28,750 nucleotides of DNA from Ethanoligenens sp047722935 (GCA_047722935.1 JBDNZS010000038.1:1-28750); one strand, 5' to 3'; shown: positions 7,606 to 15,746, counted from the first letter of the stretch. Numbers and translations are program-made. The notes: generated from the sequence alone by a model not told the origin.

Positions 7606-7636
7606 TCCATTTTACCCGAAAGGAGGGCATTCCCTC

Positions 7637-8041
7637 TTGGCTTATGTAAATGTACCCACCGACTTATCCAGAATCAAAACCAAAATGGCGTTCAACCTGA
7701 CGAAACGCCAGCTTATTTGCTTCGGCATCGCGGCGGTCGTCGGCATCCCGACTTATCTTCTGACCCGTAAGGCCATCGGCAACACGGGGGCCATGTTCCT
7801 GATGATCGGCCTGATGCTCCCGTGCTTTCTTCTCGCCATGTACGAGCGCGACGGGCTTCCATTTGAAAAGGTGCTGCGGAACATCGTCCGCACGTCTTTC
7901 CTCTGGCCCCGGACAAGGCCGTACCGGACGGAAAACTTCTACGCGCCGTTTACCGGCGCCGGAAAGGAGGGAACACAGCGTGAATCAACAAAAGCAGGCA
8001 AAAAAGCAGCGCCCCATTCCCGTCCCCGCAAAGAGCGGTAA
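7637..8041 (+). CDS. PrgI-family conjugation protein
   Basis: A 134-aa membrane protein. The N-terminus AYVNVPTDLSRIKTKMAFNLTKRQLI is typical of PrgI-type proteins that accompany VirB4 in Gram-positive conjugation. Two membrane segments follow at about residues 27-46 and 51-71. The C-terminal part is basic. The TTG at 7637 is chosen as start because AGGAGG lies 9-10 bases upstream and the family begins at this point. The 3' end overlaps the start of virB4 by 62 bases, which suggests coupled translation. Confidence 0.8.
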   Translation: MAYVNVPTDLSRIKTKMAFNLTKRQLICFGIAAVVGIPTYLLTRKAIGNTGAMFLMIGLMLPCFLLAMYERDGLPFEKVLRNIVRTSFLWPRTRPYRTENFYAPFTGAGKEGTQRESTKAGKKAAPHSRPRKER

Positions 8042-10367
8042 GAAAAAAGGGCGCGGCCCACAGACAGCACAGCAAACTATTCCGTATGTGGAAATGCTCC
8101 AGGACGGCATCTGCAAGGTGCGGGAGGGCTTCTACACTAAAACCGTTGAGTACGATGACATCAACTATTCGGTTGCATCAGCGGACGATCAGGCCGCTAT
8201 CTTCGACGGTTATTGTGCGTTCCTCAACTATTTTGACAGCGCATTGCCGTTCCAGCTTTCTTTCATCAACCACCGTTCCCGGCCCGAAAACCGGTACAGC
8301 GTCAATATCCCGCCGCAGCACGACGAATACGACGCCATTCGCGGCGAGTATGTGGAAATGCTCACGGGGCAGATCGCTAAAAGCAACAATGGTATCGTTC
8401 GCTCCAAGTATATCACATTTGGCATCGAAGCGGGCGGAATCGGCGCGGCGCGGCCCCGGCTGGAACGGGTGGAGGCCGACATCATGAGTAATTTCAAAAA
8501 ACTCGGAGTCCAGTCACGGCCCCTTACCGGTCGGGAACGGCTGGAAGTGCTGCACGGGCAGCTCCATCCGAACAGCCGGGAGCCATTCGTTTTCTCATGG
8601 AGCGACATTCCGAAAACGGGTATGGGGACAAAGGATTTTATTGCCCCCACGTCCTTCGACTTCCGGCAGAGCCGCGCTTTCCGTGTCGGCGGCACGACAT
8701 GGGGTGCGGTTTCTTACATGCAGATTTTGGCGTCTGAGCTTTCCGACAAGCTCCTTGCGGAACTTCTGGAAATGGACGCCGAAATGACTATTACCCTGCA
8801 TATCCAGACGGTTGACCAGACCAAAGCCATCAAGGCGCTCAAGGGGAAAATCAGCGACATCGACAAAATGAAGGTGGAGGAACAGAAAAAAGCCGTGCGG
8901 GCGGGCTACGACATGGACATTCTGCCGCCCGATCTCGTCACCTTCAGCAAGGACGCGATGGCGCTGCTCTCCGACCTGCAAAGCCGCAACGAGCGTATGT
9001 TTCTTCTGACCTTCCTGATTCTCAACACCGCCCCCGCCCGCCAGCAGTTGGAGAACGAGATTTTCACCGTGGCGGGCATTGTGCAGAAATACAACTGCGC
9101 GCTCAAACGGTTGGATTTTCAACAGGAGGCCGGGTACATGTCGAGCCTGATTCTCGGCGGTAACGCCATTGAGATCCAGCGAGGCATGACCACAAGCAGC
9201 ACCGCGATTTTCGTCCCTTTCATGACGCGGGAACTACGGATGGGAGGCCCGGCCATTTACTACGGGCAGAACGCCCTTTCGCACAACGTCATTATGGCCG
9301 ACCGGAAAAAGCTCAAATCCGCCAACGGCCTGTATCTCGGCTCCACCGGCAGCGGCAAGAGTTTCGCCGCCAAGCGGGAGCTGATCAATGTGTTCCTCGC
9401 CACAAGAGACAGAATCATCGTGGTTGACCCGATGGGCGAATACGCGCCGCTTGTGCGGCGGCTCGGCGGTCAGGTGATCGACATTGCGCCGGACAGCGCC
9501 CATCACATCAATCCGATGGACATTCAAATGAGCATGGCCGACGAGGAAGACCCGCTTTCGCTGAAAGCGGATTTTTTATTGTCTCTCTGCGAGCTGATTG
9601 TCGGCGGCAGGGACGGCTTGCAGCCCATCGAAAAAACAGTGATCGATCGATGCGTCCGTCTCGTCTACCGGAATATCGCCATCGGCATCGACACGGAGAA
9701 AATGCCCGTTCTGCAAGACCTTTATCAGTTGTTATGCGAACAGCCGGAGCCGGAGGCGAAACGGATCGCAACCGCGCTGGAGCTTTACTGCACCGGCTCC
9801 CTTAACCTGTTCAACCACACGACCAACATCACCCTGAACAGCCGGATCGTCTGCGTCGTGCTGAAAGGCTTGGGAGAAAACCTGCGAAAAATCGCCATGC
9901 ACATCACGAACGAACTTGTCACTTCGGCGGTCAACGCTAATTTCCAGCACGGCATGGCAACGTGGTGCTACTTCGATGAATTCCATATTCTGCTCCGGGA
10001 CGCGCTGACCGCCAGCTATTTTGTGACGGTTTGGAAGATGCTGCGGAAGAAAGGCTGTGTGCCGAGTGCCTTAACACAAAACGTGAAAGACCTCATAGCA
10101 AGCCGGGAAATCGAGAATATCCTTGAAAATACCGACTTTATGATTCTGCTTTCACAGGCGCAGGGCGACCGGCAGATTTTAGCCAAGCAGCTCAACATTT
10201 CCCCGCATCAGCTTTCCTACATCACCCACAGCAATTCCGGTGAGGGCTTGTTGTTTTACGGTAACACCACCATTCCGTTTGTAGACCGTTTCCCGAAGGA
10301 CACCGAAATTTATCGTCTGCTCACGACCCGCCCGGAGGACTTAGCCAATGAAGCAAAACAGAAATGA
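7980..10367 (+). CDS. VirB4-like conjugation ATPase
   Basis: A 795-aa ATPase of the VirB4/TraE type that powers the type IV secretion channel. Walker A is GSTGSGKS at 454-461 (Lys460), Walker B is CYFDEFHIL with Asp666-Glu667, and the RAG-like segment GLLFYGNTTIPF lies near the C-terminus. A basic, low-complexity N-terminus (residues 1-30) precedes the VirB4 N-domain. The GTG at 7980 follows AAGGAGGG by about 8 bases; longer versions of the frame would lie inside prgI. It overlaps the next gene by 20 bases. It is the best-conserved evidence that this block is a Tn1549-family conjugation system. Confidence 0.93.
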   Translation: MNQQKQAKKQRPIPVPAKSGKKKGRGPQTAQQTIPYVEMLQDGICKVREGFYTKTVEYDDINYSVASADDQAAIFDGYCAFLNYFDSALPFQLSFINHRSRPENRYSVNIPPQHDEYDAIRGEYVEMLTGQIAKSNNGIVRSKYITFGIEAGGIGAARPRLERVEADIMSNFKKLGVQSRPLTGRERLEVLHGQLHPNSREPFVFSWSDIPKTGMGTKDFIAPTSFDFRQSRAFRVGGTTWGAVSYMQILASELSDKLLAELLEMDAEMTITLHIQTVDQTKAIKALKGKISDIDKMKVEEQKKAVRAGYDMDILPPDLVTFSKDAMALLSDLQSRNERMFLLTFLILNTAPARQQLENEIFTVAGIVQKYNCALKRLDFQQEAGYMSSLILGGNAIEIQRGMTTSSTAIFVPFMTRELRMGGPAIYYGQNALSHNVIMADRKKLKSANGLYLGSTGSGKSFAAKRELINVFLATRDRIIVVDPMGEYAPLVRRLGGQVIDIAPDSAHHINPMDIQMSMADEEDPLSLKADFLLSLCELIVGGRDGLQPIEKTVIDRCVRLVYRNIAIGIDTEKMPVLQDLYQLLCEQPEPEAKRIATALELYCTGSLNLFNHTTNITLNSRIVCVVLKGLGENLRKIAMHITNELVTSAVNANFQHGMATWCYFDEFHILLRDALTASYFVTVWKMLRKKGCVPSALTQNVKDLIASREIENILENTDFMILLSQAQGDRQILAKQLNISPHQLSYITHSNSGEGLLFYGNTTIPFVDRFPKDTEIYRLLTTRPEDLANEAKQK

Positions 10368-12510
10368 GGGAAGCGGCGGGCCGCAGAACGACACGGCGCA
10401 CCGCTTTCATATCGAGGACAGCCCCGGTTTTCAGGTCGTTCCGCCGTCTGTGCGGGGCAATCCCGCCACTTCGGGCCAAGTTGGCCCGAAGTCGAAACGA
10501 CGTTTTTCTGTCACCATTGGCCTGCCGATTTCTGAGACGTCGGATGCTTCGCCGCCTGAACAGGGCGATTCCGGCGCGTCGGGCATTGGGGCCACCGCGA
10601 AACCCAAACAGCGATTCTCTGTTACCAATGGCCCGCCGATTCCCGAAAAGCCGGATGCTCCGGCCTCTGCGCGGGATAGTTCCTTCACTTCGGGCCAAGT
10701 TGGCCCGAAGTTCAACGGGCGGGGTTCGCCGCCTGAAAGCCCACCTGTTTCCGACACGTCGGATGCCCCGCCGCCTGCGCGGGAGGCTCCCGTCCCTTCG
10801 GACCGGAGCAAATACCGTTCGCAGAGCGAACAGGCCCGATTTTCCGACCATCTGCGCCATGAGGAAGAACCGCCGCCCGGCGGGGATGGAGGCCCCGCCG
10901 ACAAAAAAGCGGCGCGGGACGGCAGACGCTTTGAAAAATCCAAGTTCCGGGCTGAAAAGACCGGTGCGAAGCTGGACGCCGCCCGTGAGAAAGCGGCGGC
11001 GCAGAAACCGCCAAAGCCCAATCCGGCAAAAGCATCCGTCAAAAAGGCGGCGGCTGGCGCGTGGTATTACGCCCATCAGAAAATCCATGAGGTGGAGCAG
11101 GAAAATGTCGGCGTGGAGGCCGCGCACAGAGCGGAGCTTGCCGGGGAAAAGGCCGTCCGGGGCGCATCCCGTTTTGCAAGTCACCGAATCCAGACCCACC
11201 CGACCCGTCGCGTCGCCAAATGGGAACGCCGGGACATCCGGGCGAAAGCGGATTTTGAGTACCGCCGCATGGCACGGGAACACCCGGAGCTAAAGGATAA
11301 CGCGGTTTCCCGGTTCTTTCAGAAGCAGCGTATCAAACGGCAGTACCAGAAACAGGCGCGTGAGGCCGCAAAGCAGGGCGCGCGGGCGGCGGGAAAAGCG
11401 GCGGGCGCGACGGGCAAGCTCACCCGCGCCGCCGCTGCCTTTGTCAAGCGGCATCCTGCGGGGCTTTTAATCGCGCTGATTGTTTTTCTTCTGATTTTAG
11501 CTTTGCAATCCTGCATGGCCTCCATGACCACCATCGGCAACGGCCTGATCGGGGCCGTAGGCGCAGGAACCTACCCATCTCAGGATTCGGACATGCTGGC
11601 GGCGGAAGCGGCGTATTCCGGCATGGAAACGAAGCTCCAAAACGAGGCCGACAATTACGCGACGCTCCATCCCGGCTACGACGAATACCATTTCAATCTT
11701 GATAAGGTGGGACACGACCCTTATGTGCTGATTTCCATTTTAAGCGCCCTGCATGATGGGACGTGGACGATCAATGAGGTTCAGGACACGCTTTCCACGC
11801 TGTTTGCGAAACAGTATCAGTTTACGCAGTCGGTTCAAACGGAAACCCGCTACCGAAATGAAATGAGCACAGTGACGAACCCGGACGGCAGCACGTCCAC
11901 CGTGACCACACAGGTTCCGTACAATTATACGATTTGCACCGTGACCCTGCACAACGAGGATTTATCCCATCTGCCCGTTTCGATTCTGACGGAGGAACAG
12001 CTTTCCCGGTACGCCTTTTACATGAAAACCCACGGCAACCGGCCCGACCTGTTCCCGCAATCGCAGTATCCGAACGCCTCCACTCTTGAACAGTACACCA
12101 ATTACGACATTCCCGCAGAATACATGTCGGATAAGACCTTTGCCGCCATGATGACGGAGGCGAAGAAATATCTTGGCTATCCCTATGTGTGGGGCGGTTC
12201 CAGCCCGGAAACCTCGTTCGACTGCTCCGGCTACGTCAGTTGGGTAATCAATCATAGCGGCTGGAATGTTGAACGGCTCGGAGCGCAGGGCCTTTACGAC
12301 ATCTGCACCCCCATTCCCGCTTCCGAAGCGAAGCCCGGCGATCTGGTTTTCTTTGAAGGAACCTACGATACCACCGGCGTTTCCCATGTGGGCATCTACG
12401 TCGGTGACGGGGAGATGATCGCGGCGGGAGACCCCATCGGTTACTCGGACATCACGACAAGCTACTGGAAAAGCCATTTTTACGCCTTTGGCAGATTACC
12501 ATCACCATGA
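10348..12510 (+). CDS. Conjugative NlpC/P60 cell-wall hydrolase (VirB1-like)
   Basis: A 720-aa membrane-anchored peptidoglycan hydrolase that would open the wall for the transfer channel. Residues 1-150 are low-complexity and Pro/Ser-rich with three imperfect 36-37-residue repeats (from about residue 41). Residues 150-360 are basic and helical. One membrane segment is at about 368-392. The C-terminal NlpC/P60 domain (about 595-718) has the catalytic cysteine in FDCSGYVSW (C626) and the histidine in SHVGIYVGDG (H680). The ATG overlaps virB4 by 20 bases. Two intact PR25 copies and one decayed copy are translated in the repeat region as TSGQVGPK. Tn1549-family ICEs carry this gene in the same place. 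Confidence 0.9.
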   Translation: MKQNRNEGSGGPQNDTAHRFHIEDSPGFQVVPPSVRGNPATSGQVGPKSKRRFSVTIGLPISETSDASPPEQGDSGASGIGATAKPKQRFSVTNGPPIPEKPDAPASARDSSFTSGQVGPKFNGRGSPPESPPVSDTSDAPPPAREAPVPSDRSKYRSQSEQARFSDHLRHEEEPPPGGDGGPADKKAARDGRRFEKSKFRAEKTGAKLDAAREKAAAQKPPKPNPAKASVKKAAAGAWYYAHQKIHEVEQENVGVEAAHRAELAGEKAVRGASRFASHRIQTHPTRRVAKWERRDIRAKADFEYRRMAREHPELKDNAVSRFFQKQRIKRQYQKQAREAAKQGARAAGKAAGATGKLTRAAAAFVKRHPAGLLIALIVFLLILALQSCMASMTTIGNGLIGAVGAGTYPSQDSDMLAAEAAYSGMETKLQNEADNYATLHPGYDEYHFNLDKVGHDPYVLISILSALHDGTWTINEVQDTLSTLFAKQYQFTQSVQTETRYRNEMSTVTNPDGSTSTVTTQVPYNYTICTVTLHNEDLSHLPVSILTEEQLSRYAFYMKTHGNRPDLFPQSQYPNASTLEQYTNYDIPAEYMSDKTFAAMMTEAKKYLGYPYVWGGSSPETSFDCSGYVSWVINHSGWNVERLGAQGLYDICTPIPASEAKPGDLVFFEGTYDTTGVSHVGIYVGDGEMIAAGDPIGYSDITTSYWKSHFYAFGRLPSP
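10468..10492. repeat. PR25 palindrome, copy 6, inside coding sequence
   Basis: Centre G. Translated in frame as TSGQVGPKS at the head of the first 36-codon repeat of the NlpC/P60 protein. Confidence 0.95.
10576..10602. repeat. Decayed PR25 in the middle coding repeat
   Basis: GCGTCGGGC followed by ATTGGGGCC and ACCGCGAAA sits exactly where units 1 and 3 have a perfect PR25. It keeps TCGGGC, GGCC and CGAA in order but no longer pairs well. Confidence 0.4.
10687..10711. repeat. PR25 palindrome, copy 7, inside coding sequence
   Basis: Centre G. Translated as TSGQVGPKF at the head of the third repeat, 73 codons after copy 6. Confidence 0.95.
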
Positions 12511-12523
12511 ATGGAGGGATTTT

Positions 12524-12793
12524 ATGAACGCGAAAATCGAGCGCGTCAACAAGGACATCGACAAGACCAGAGAAAAAATCAATGAGTTTCAGACCCGGCT
12601 TCGGGAGCTTGAAAAGCAGAAAACCGAGCTTGAAAACATCAAAATCGTGGAGGCCGTGCGCGGCACGGACATTTCGCTGAACGACATCCCAACTGTCTTA
12701 AAGGCGCTCCGTGAGCAAAACGGGGCGCTTTTCACTTCGGGCCAAGTTGGCCCGAAGTCAACCAATACCGATAAGGGGGATGAAAAAGAATGA
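12524..12793 (+). CDS. DUF4315-family coiled-coil protein
   Basis: An 89-aa protein with GGAGGG before the ATG. Residues 1-45 are a coiled coil (AKIERVNKDIDKTREKINEF and a following ELEKQKTELE). This is the DUF4315 family, which sits after the NlpC/P60 gene in Tn1549-like ICEs; its function is unknown. Near the C-terminus TSGQVGPKS is the translation of a PR25 copy, so this tail is an insertion rather than family sequence. The stop overlaps the next ATG by four bases (ATGA), which indicates translational coupling. Confidence 0.8.
   Translation: MNAKIERVNKDIDKTREKINEFQTRLRELEKQKTELENIKIVEAVRGTDISLNDIPTVLKALREQNGALFTSGQVGPKSTNTDKGDEKE
12734..12758. repeat. PR25 palindrome, copy 8, inside coding sequence
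   Basis: Centre G. Read in the DUF4315-like gene 12 codons before its end, in the same frame (TSGQVGPK) as the copies in the hydrolase gene. Confidence 0.95.
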
Positions 12794-13551
12794 GAAAATT
12801 TCATAAGCTGGCGGCGCTCTGCGCCGCCCTCGTGCTGACGTGCTCTTTTACCACCGTTGCCTACGCGGCGGAAACGGATAAATCGGATATTTTGACACAA
12901 TCGTCAAGTTCGTCGGCGGCTTCCAATTCTTCCGCCGCATCGACGAATTCATTTTTAACGTCCGGCACTTCCAGCGCGTCCACCGTCTTTACGCCCGCCG
13001 GAACCGGCACAGTGGTCAACAACGCCACCGACGCGAACGGCAAGGAGTTTTACACGATCACGACCCCGGACAAAAACGTATTTTATCTTGTCATTGACCG
13101 GCAGCGGGACGGCGATAACGTGTATTTCCTCAACGCTGTGACGGAAAAAGACCTGTTGGCACTGGCTGAAAAATCCGGCGGTTCTTCCGGCGCGACCGCA
13201 AGCGAAGGTACTGCTTCCACACGCACATCTTCCGGTTCCGCGCAGACAACGGCCTCCGGCACCACATTGCAGGCCGGGACGGAAACCTCCGCGAAATCTG
13301 CCTCCGCGCCGCAGAGCAACAATATGGGAACGCTCCTTCTGCTGCTGGCGGTTGTGGTGATTGGCGGCGGTGTCGGGTACTATTTCAAGATTTACCGTCC
13401 GAAGCACCAACGGGCCGAGAGTGAGGACGATTTCGATTATACTGACGAAAACGGCTCCGACGATGCGGAAGATGCGGAGCAGTCCGACGAACTGCCCGAG
13501 AGCGAAAACGAGGACGGAGACAGCGAAAGCGGCGGGGGCGGTGAAGCATGA
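12790..13551 (+). CDS. DUF4366-family (CD1107-like) mobile element membrane protein
   Basis: A 253-aa protein: signal peptide at residues 1-26 (KLAALCAALVLTCSFTTVAYA), Ser/Ala/Thr-rich linker, a conserved core FYTITTPDKNVFYLVIDRQR with DNVYFLNAVTEKDLLAL (about 78-125), a second Ser/Thr-rich linker, a membrane segment (about 177-197) and a very acidic cytoplasmic tail. This is the layout of DUF4366/CD1107-type proteins of clostridial ICEs. They are thought to be surface-exposed parts of the transfer apparatus; the exact role is not known. The start overlaps the DUF4315 stop, and its stop overlaps the next ATG (ATGA), so the three genes form a coupled unit. Confidence 0.85.
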   Translation: MRKFHKLAALCAALVLTCSFTTVAYAAETDKSDILTQSSSSSAASNSSAASTNSFLTSGTSSASTVFTPAGTGTVVNNATDANGKEFYTITTPDKNVFYLVIDRQRDGDNVYFLNAVTEKDLLALAEKSGGSSGATASEGTASTRTSSGSAQTTASGTTLQAGTETSAKSASAPQSNNMGTLLLLLAVVVIGGGVGYYFKIYRPKHQRAESEDDFDYTDENGSDDAEDAEQSDELPESENEDGDSESGGGGEA

Positions 13552-13748
13552 ACTTCACCGACAGCCCGTTTGAACGGATGATGAAACAGATTCCCCGGCC
13601 TTGCCGGGGGACTGTTCGTAAGCCGCCGAGGGGTTCCCCCTGCCGGAACTGTGAGTATTGGACAGGCGCGCCCTGCGTCGGCATCTGTTACCGGAAATTA
13701 CTTCTTGCGCGGAGGGAGGCGACTTCGGGCCAACTTGGCCCGAAGTGA
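13548..13748 (+). CDS. Small Cys-containing ICE protein with a PR25-derived C-terminus
   Basis: A 66-aa protein starting MNFTDSPFERMMKQIPRP. A short cysteine cluster follows (CRNCEYWTGAPCVGICYRK, about residues 32-50), possibly metal-binding. The final TSGQLGPK and stop come from the PR25 copy at 13722, so the original C-terminus has been replaced or extended. The ATG overlaps the stop of the DUF4366 gene by four bases. Similar short proteins occur at this place in Tn1549-like elements; no function is known. Confidence 0.65.
   Translation: MNFTDSPFERMMKQIPRPCRGTVRKPPRGSPCRNCEYWTGAPCVGICYRKLLLARREATSGQLGPK
13722..13746. repeat. PR25 palindrome, copy 9, between ribosome site and start codon
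   Basis: Centre C. It lies between GGAGGGAGG (13711-13719) and the ATG at 13754 of the next gene. Removing it would leave a normal Shine-Dalgarno spacing. Confidence 0.95.
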
Positions 13749-13753
13749 AACGT

Positions 13754-14134
13754 ATGGAAACAGCCGAAACAGAATCCCGCGAACTGACCCGCGACGAGCG
13801 CGCGGGAATCCGCAGGCTGGCGACGGGCATGTGCGCCAACTACGACCCGGAATACGGCTGTCTGCCGCTGGAATGCTCCTGCTACATGCTCGGAAAGTGC
13901 TGGACAGGTGCGTATTGCCGGTATTTTCAAAACGCCGTCCTTCCGATTGAGCCGAAATTGGAAGCCACTTTGACGGGCCGCGAGGCTCCCACGCTCCATA
14001 TTTGCGCCGCCTGCGGCAAGCCTTTTATCCCGGAGGGAAAACAGATGTACTGTTCGCCCGTCTGTCAGAAGGAGGGCAACCGCCGCAGAAGCAAGGAAAG
14101 GATGCGGAAAATGCGGCGTAATCCGGGGAGATAG
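13754..14134 (+). CDS. Cysteine-rich VLP-type protein
   Basis: A 126-aa protein with many cysteines: CANYDPEYGCLPLECSCYMLGKC in two pieces near residues 20-43, then CRYF, and a zinc-finger-like ICAACGKPF with CSPVCQKEGNRRRSKERMRK at about 82-115. I recognise it as the cysteine-rich VLP family of clostridial ICEs. The C-terminal finger resembles the zinc ribbon of DNA-binding proteins, and the basic tail suggests nucleic-acid binding. Function is not known. The ATG at 13754 matches the family start; GTG at 13745 is an alternative. The ribosome site is separated from the start by a PR25 copy, so translation may depend on that hairpin folding. Confidence 0.78.
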   Translation: METAETESRELTRDERAGIRRLATGMCANYDPEYGCLPLECSCYMLGKCWTGAYCRYFQNAVLPIEPKLEATLTGREAPTLHICAACGKPFIPEGKQMYCSPVCQKEGNRRRSKERMRKMRRNPGR

Positions 14135-14135
14135 G

Positions 14136-14236
14136 GTTACGATTTGCCCCGAAAAAAGCCTGTGTTTATGCGGCTTCCCGGAGCCGTTTGGAGGGGACGC
14201 AGTATCATTTCATTGCCGCGCCCCTCAAATCGTAAC
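14136..14236. repeat. 101-base non-coding element with 11-bp inverted ends
   Basis: GTTACGATTTG (14136-14146) is the exact complement of CAAATCGTAAC (14226-14236). Inside are further pairings (CCCGGAGCCG region, GAGGGG/CCCCTC). It nearly fills the gap between two genes. A structured leader or a very small inverted-repeat element are both possible; I do not recognise it. Confidence 0.6.
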
Positions 14237-14258
14237 ATTTTCGGAATGGAGGAAAAAT

Positions 14259-15068
14259 ATGAGCGATAATCCATCAGGTGAAAAAGTACACGGCTATGCG
14301 ATCAGGCGGTCAATCGTCTTTGAGAACAACCGGGGCTTTGCCCTTGCCGAAAATCCGAACGCGCCGCAGCCCTTTGTCACATGGCAGTTTATCGAAAACG
14401 AGGGCGGCAGGCGCGAGTTTTATTGGGGCCATTATACCCAAAACGCCGATTCGGCGGCAAAGGATTTTGAAACCCGCGCGGTCGAATACCAAAAGGATTA
14501 CGGCGTTTCCGAAAAAACAGCGCGTCCCACGCCGGAGGTCTACAAATATTACTCTACGCAGCGGCCCGTGGACATTGGAACATTTCCAAAAACGGAAAAC
14601 GGCCCCGCCGAAATCGTCAATTTCGATCAGCGTGAAAGCGTGGAAAACGGAAAATTTCTGGCGTGGGGCTATCTTCTGTATCACGCGCCGCTGACGGAAA
14701 AGCAGACGGCCGATTACGAACTTCGGGCCGCGCCGGGCAATCCCGACCGGTTCCGGCTTACCCCGGAGCAGTTGGAGCAGCAGTCACAGGTGGTCGGCAA
14801 ATGGGAACAGGCGAAGCACATTCCCGACGTCAAGCGGCTGACCTGGTGGTATCCCGATTTCGGCGTGTTTGTGAAAAACGAGCTGGTTTCCGACGCGGAG
14901 CTTTCCGGGCGTTATGAGAAGGTAATGGAGAGCAAGGCTCGTTCTGTACGAAAAATCCCGATAGCCGAACGTCTGAAAGAGGGCGCGGCGCAGGAGGGCG
15001 CGGCGCAGGTGGAAAAAGACAACGCCGCCCGGCCAGCGCCCGCGAAAAATACGGAAAAGGATAGATAA
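14259..15068 (+). CDS. Conserved ICE protein of unknown function
   Basis: A 269-aa soluble protein with GGAGGAAAAAT before the ATG. Residues 9-55 (GYAIRRSIVFENNRGFALAEN, PFVTWQF) and the motif YYSTQRPVDIGTFPK (about 95-109) look like conserved blocks of a protein common beside MobC in clostridial ICEs. LPD-type or anti-defence functions have been suggested for neighbours of this sort, but no catalytic motif is visible and I assign no function. Charged, degenerate AAQEGAAQ repeats mark the C-terminus. It precedes mobC on the same strand with a PR25 copy between. Confidence 0.65.
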   Translation: MSDNPSGEKVHGYAIRRSIVFENNRGFALAENPNAPQPFVTWQFIENEGGRREFYWGHYTQNADSAAKDFETRAVEYQKDYGVSEKTARPTPEVYKYYSTQRPVDIGTFPKTENGPAEIVNFDQRESVENGKFLAWGYLLYHAPLTEKQTADYELRAAPGNPDRFRLTPEQLEQQSQVVGKWEQAKHIPDVKRLTWWYPDFGVFVKNELVSDAELSGRYEKVMESKARSVRKIPIAERLKEGAAQEGAAQVEKDNAARPAPAKNTEKDR

Positions 15069-15072
15069 CCGG

Positions 15073-15097
15073 ACTTCGGGCCAACTTGGCCCGAAGT
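15073..15097. repeat. PR25 palindrome, copy 10 (centre C)
   Basis: Lies four bases after the stop of the unknown protein and just before the GAAGGAGG ribosome site of mobC. Confidence 0.95.
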
Positions 15098-15120
15098 GAT
15101 GCGAAGGAGGATTATTTTTT

Positions 15121-15654
15121 ATGAACGACAAGGATAATTACCTGACAAACGCGGAGCTTTCCACCGAACAGAATTACGATATGATCGACGGTATCCCGAA
15201 CAACATAGCCCCGCCGGTGCCCCCCATCCGTTCCCGTGCCGGAGGAAAAACCGCTGGACAGGGTAAAGGAACCGCCCCGGCGCAGGCAGAGCCGGGAACT
15301 GGAACGGTGAGCGCCCATGAACGCAAACGCGGCGTTCCCCTGTACGTTTGGGTAAATCAGGACGAATACGATACCATCCAGCAACGTATGGAAAAAGCGG
15401 GGACGCAAAATCTGAGCGCCTATATCCGCAAAATGGCACTCAACGGTTATATTCTGAATGTTGACCTTGCGCCCGTCCGGGAACTTGTTTCCCTGCAACG
15501 CAGATGCGCGAACAATTTGAATCAGGTTGCCATTCATGCGAACACCTACGGCGTGTACCCGTCCGAAATTGCCGCCCTGCAAAAGGATTACACGGAACTG
15601 TGGGGCCGGGTATCCGACGTTCTCAAACAACTTGCGGCGGTAGTCGGGCTATAG
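15121..15654 (+). CDS. mobC: MobC relaxosome accessory protein
   Basis: A 177-aa protein. After a disordered, Pro/Gly-rich N-terminus (to about residue 65), a ribbon-helix-helix-like segment (RGVPLYVWVNQDEYDTIQQR, then NLSAYIRKMALNGYI) is followed by the MobC signature CANNLNQVAIHANTYG near residues 127-142. MobC helps the MOBP relaxase bind and open oriT. In related ICEs the relaxase gene follows directly; here about 1.4 kb with a pseudogene and two small genes intervenes before the relaxase at 17071. A strong ribosome site GAAGGAGG precedes the ATG. Confidence 0.88.
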   Translation: MNDKDNYLTNAELSTEQNYDMIDGIPNNIAPPVPPIRSRAGGKTAGQGKGTAPAQAEPGTGTVSAHERKRGVPLYVWVNQDEYDTIQQRMEKAGTQNLSAYIRKMALNGYILNVDLAPVRELVSLQRRCANNLNQVAIHANTYGVYPSEIAALQKDYTELWGRVSDVLKQLAAVVGL

Positions 15655-15711
15655 CGACGGCGGGGAACGGCGGCAACTTGCCTTCGCTCCCCATTTTCTT
15701 TATATCGGCCA

Positions 15712-15736
15712 GCGTCGGGCCAACTTGGCCCGATGC
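15712..15736. repeat. PR25 variant, copy 11 (GCGT/ATGC ends)
   Basis: The core TCGGGCCAA-C-TTGGCCCGA is kept, but the outer bases are GCG at left and TGC at right. They still pair as G-C, C-G and a G-T (G-U in RNA) wobble. Confidence 0.85.
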
Positions 15737-15746
15737 GCGGGGAAAG

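Larger units (their letters stand above)
10468..10797 (+). repeat. Three tandem coding repeats of 36-37 codons in the hydrolase N-terminus
   Basis: Units begin at about 10468, 10576 and 10687. Shared pattern: a (T/A)SG-x-x-G head, (K/N)xR(F/G)S, a Pro-rich stretch PI(S/P)E followed by xDAxxPAR. Unit 1 reads RRFSVTIGLPISETSDASPP, unit 2 QRFSVTNGPPIPEKPDAPAS; unit 3 is more diverged. Confidence 0.65.

Noticed and set aside
10364..11293. Arg-rich open frame overlapping the hydrolase N-terminus
   Set aside because: Low-complexity Arg-rich translation in another frame of a GC-rich gene; no ribosome site.
14136..14236. Integron attC site
   Set aside because: The ends are in the order GTT...AAC, opposite to the attC core sites, and no integron integrase is present.
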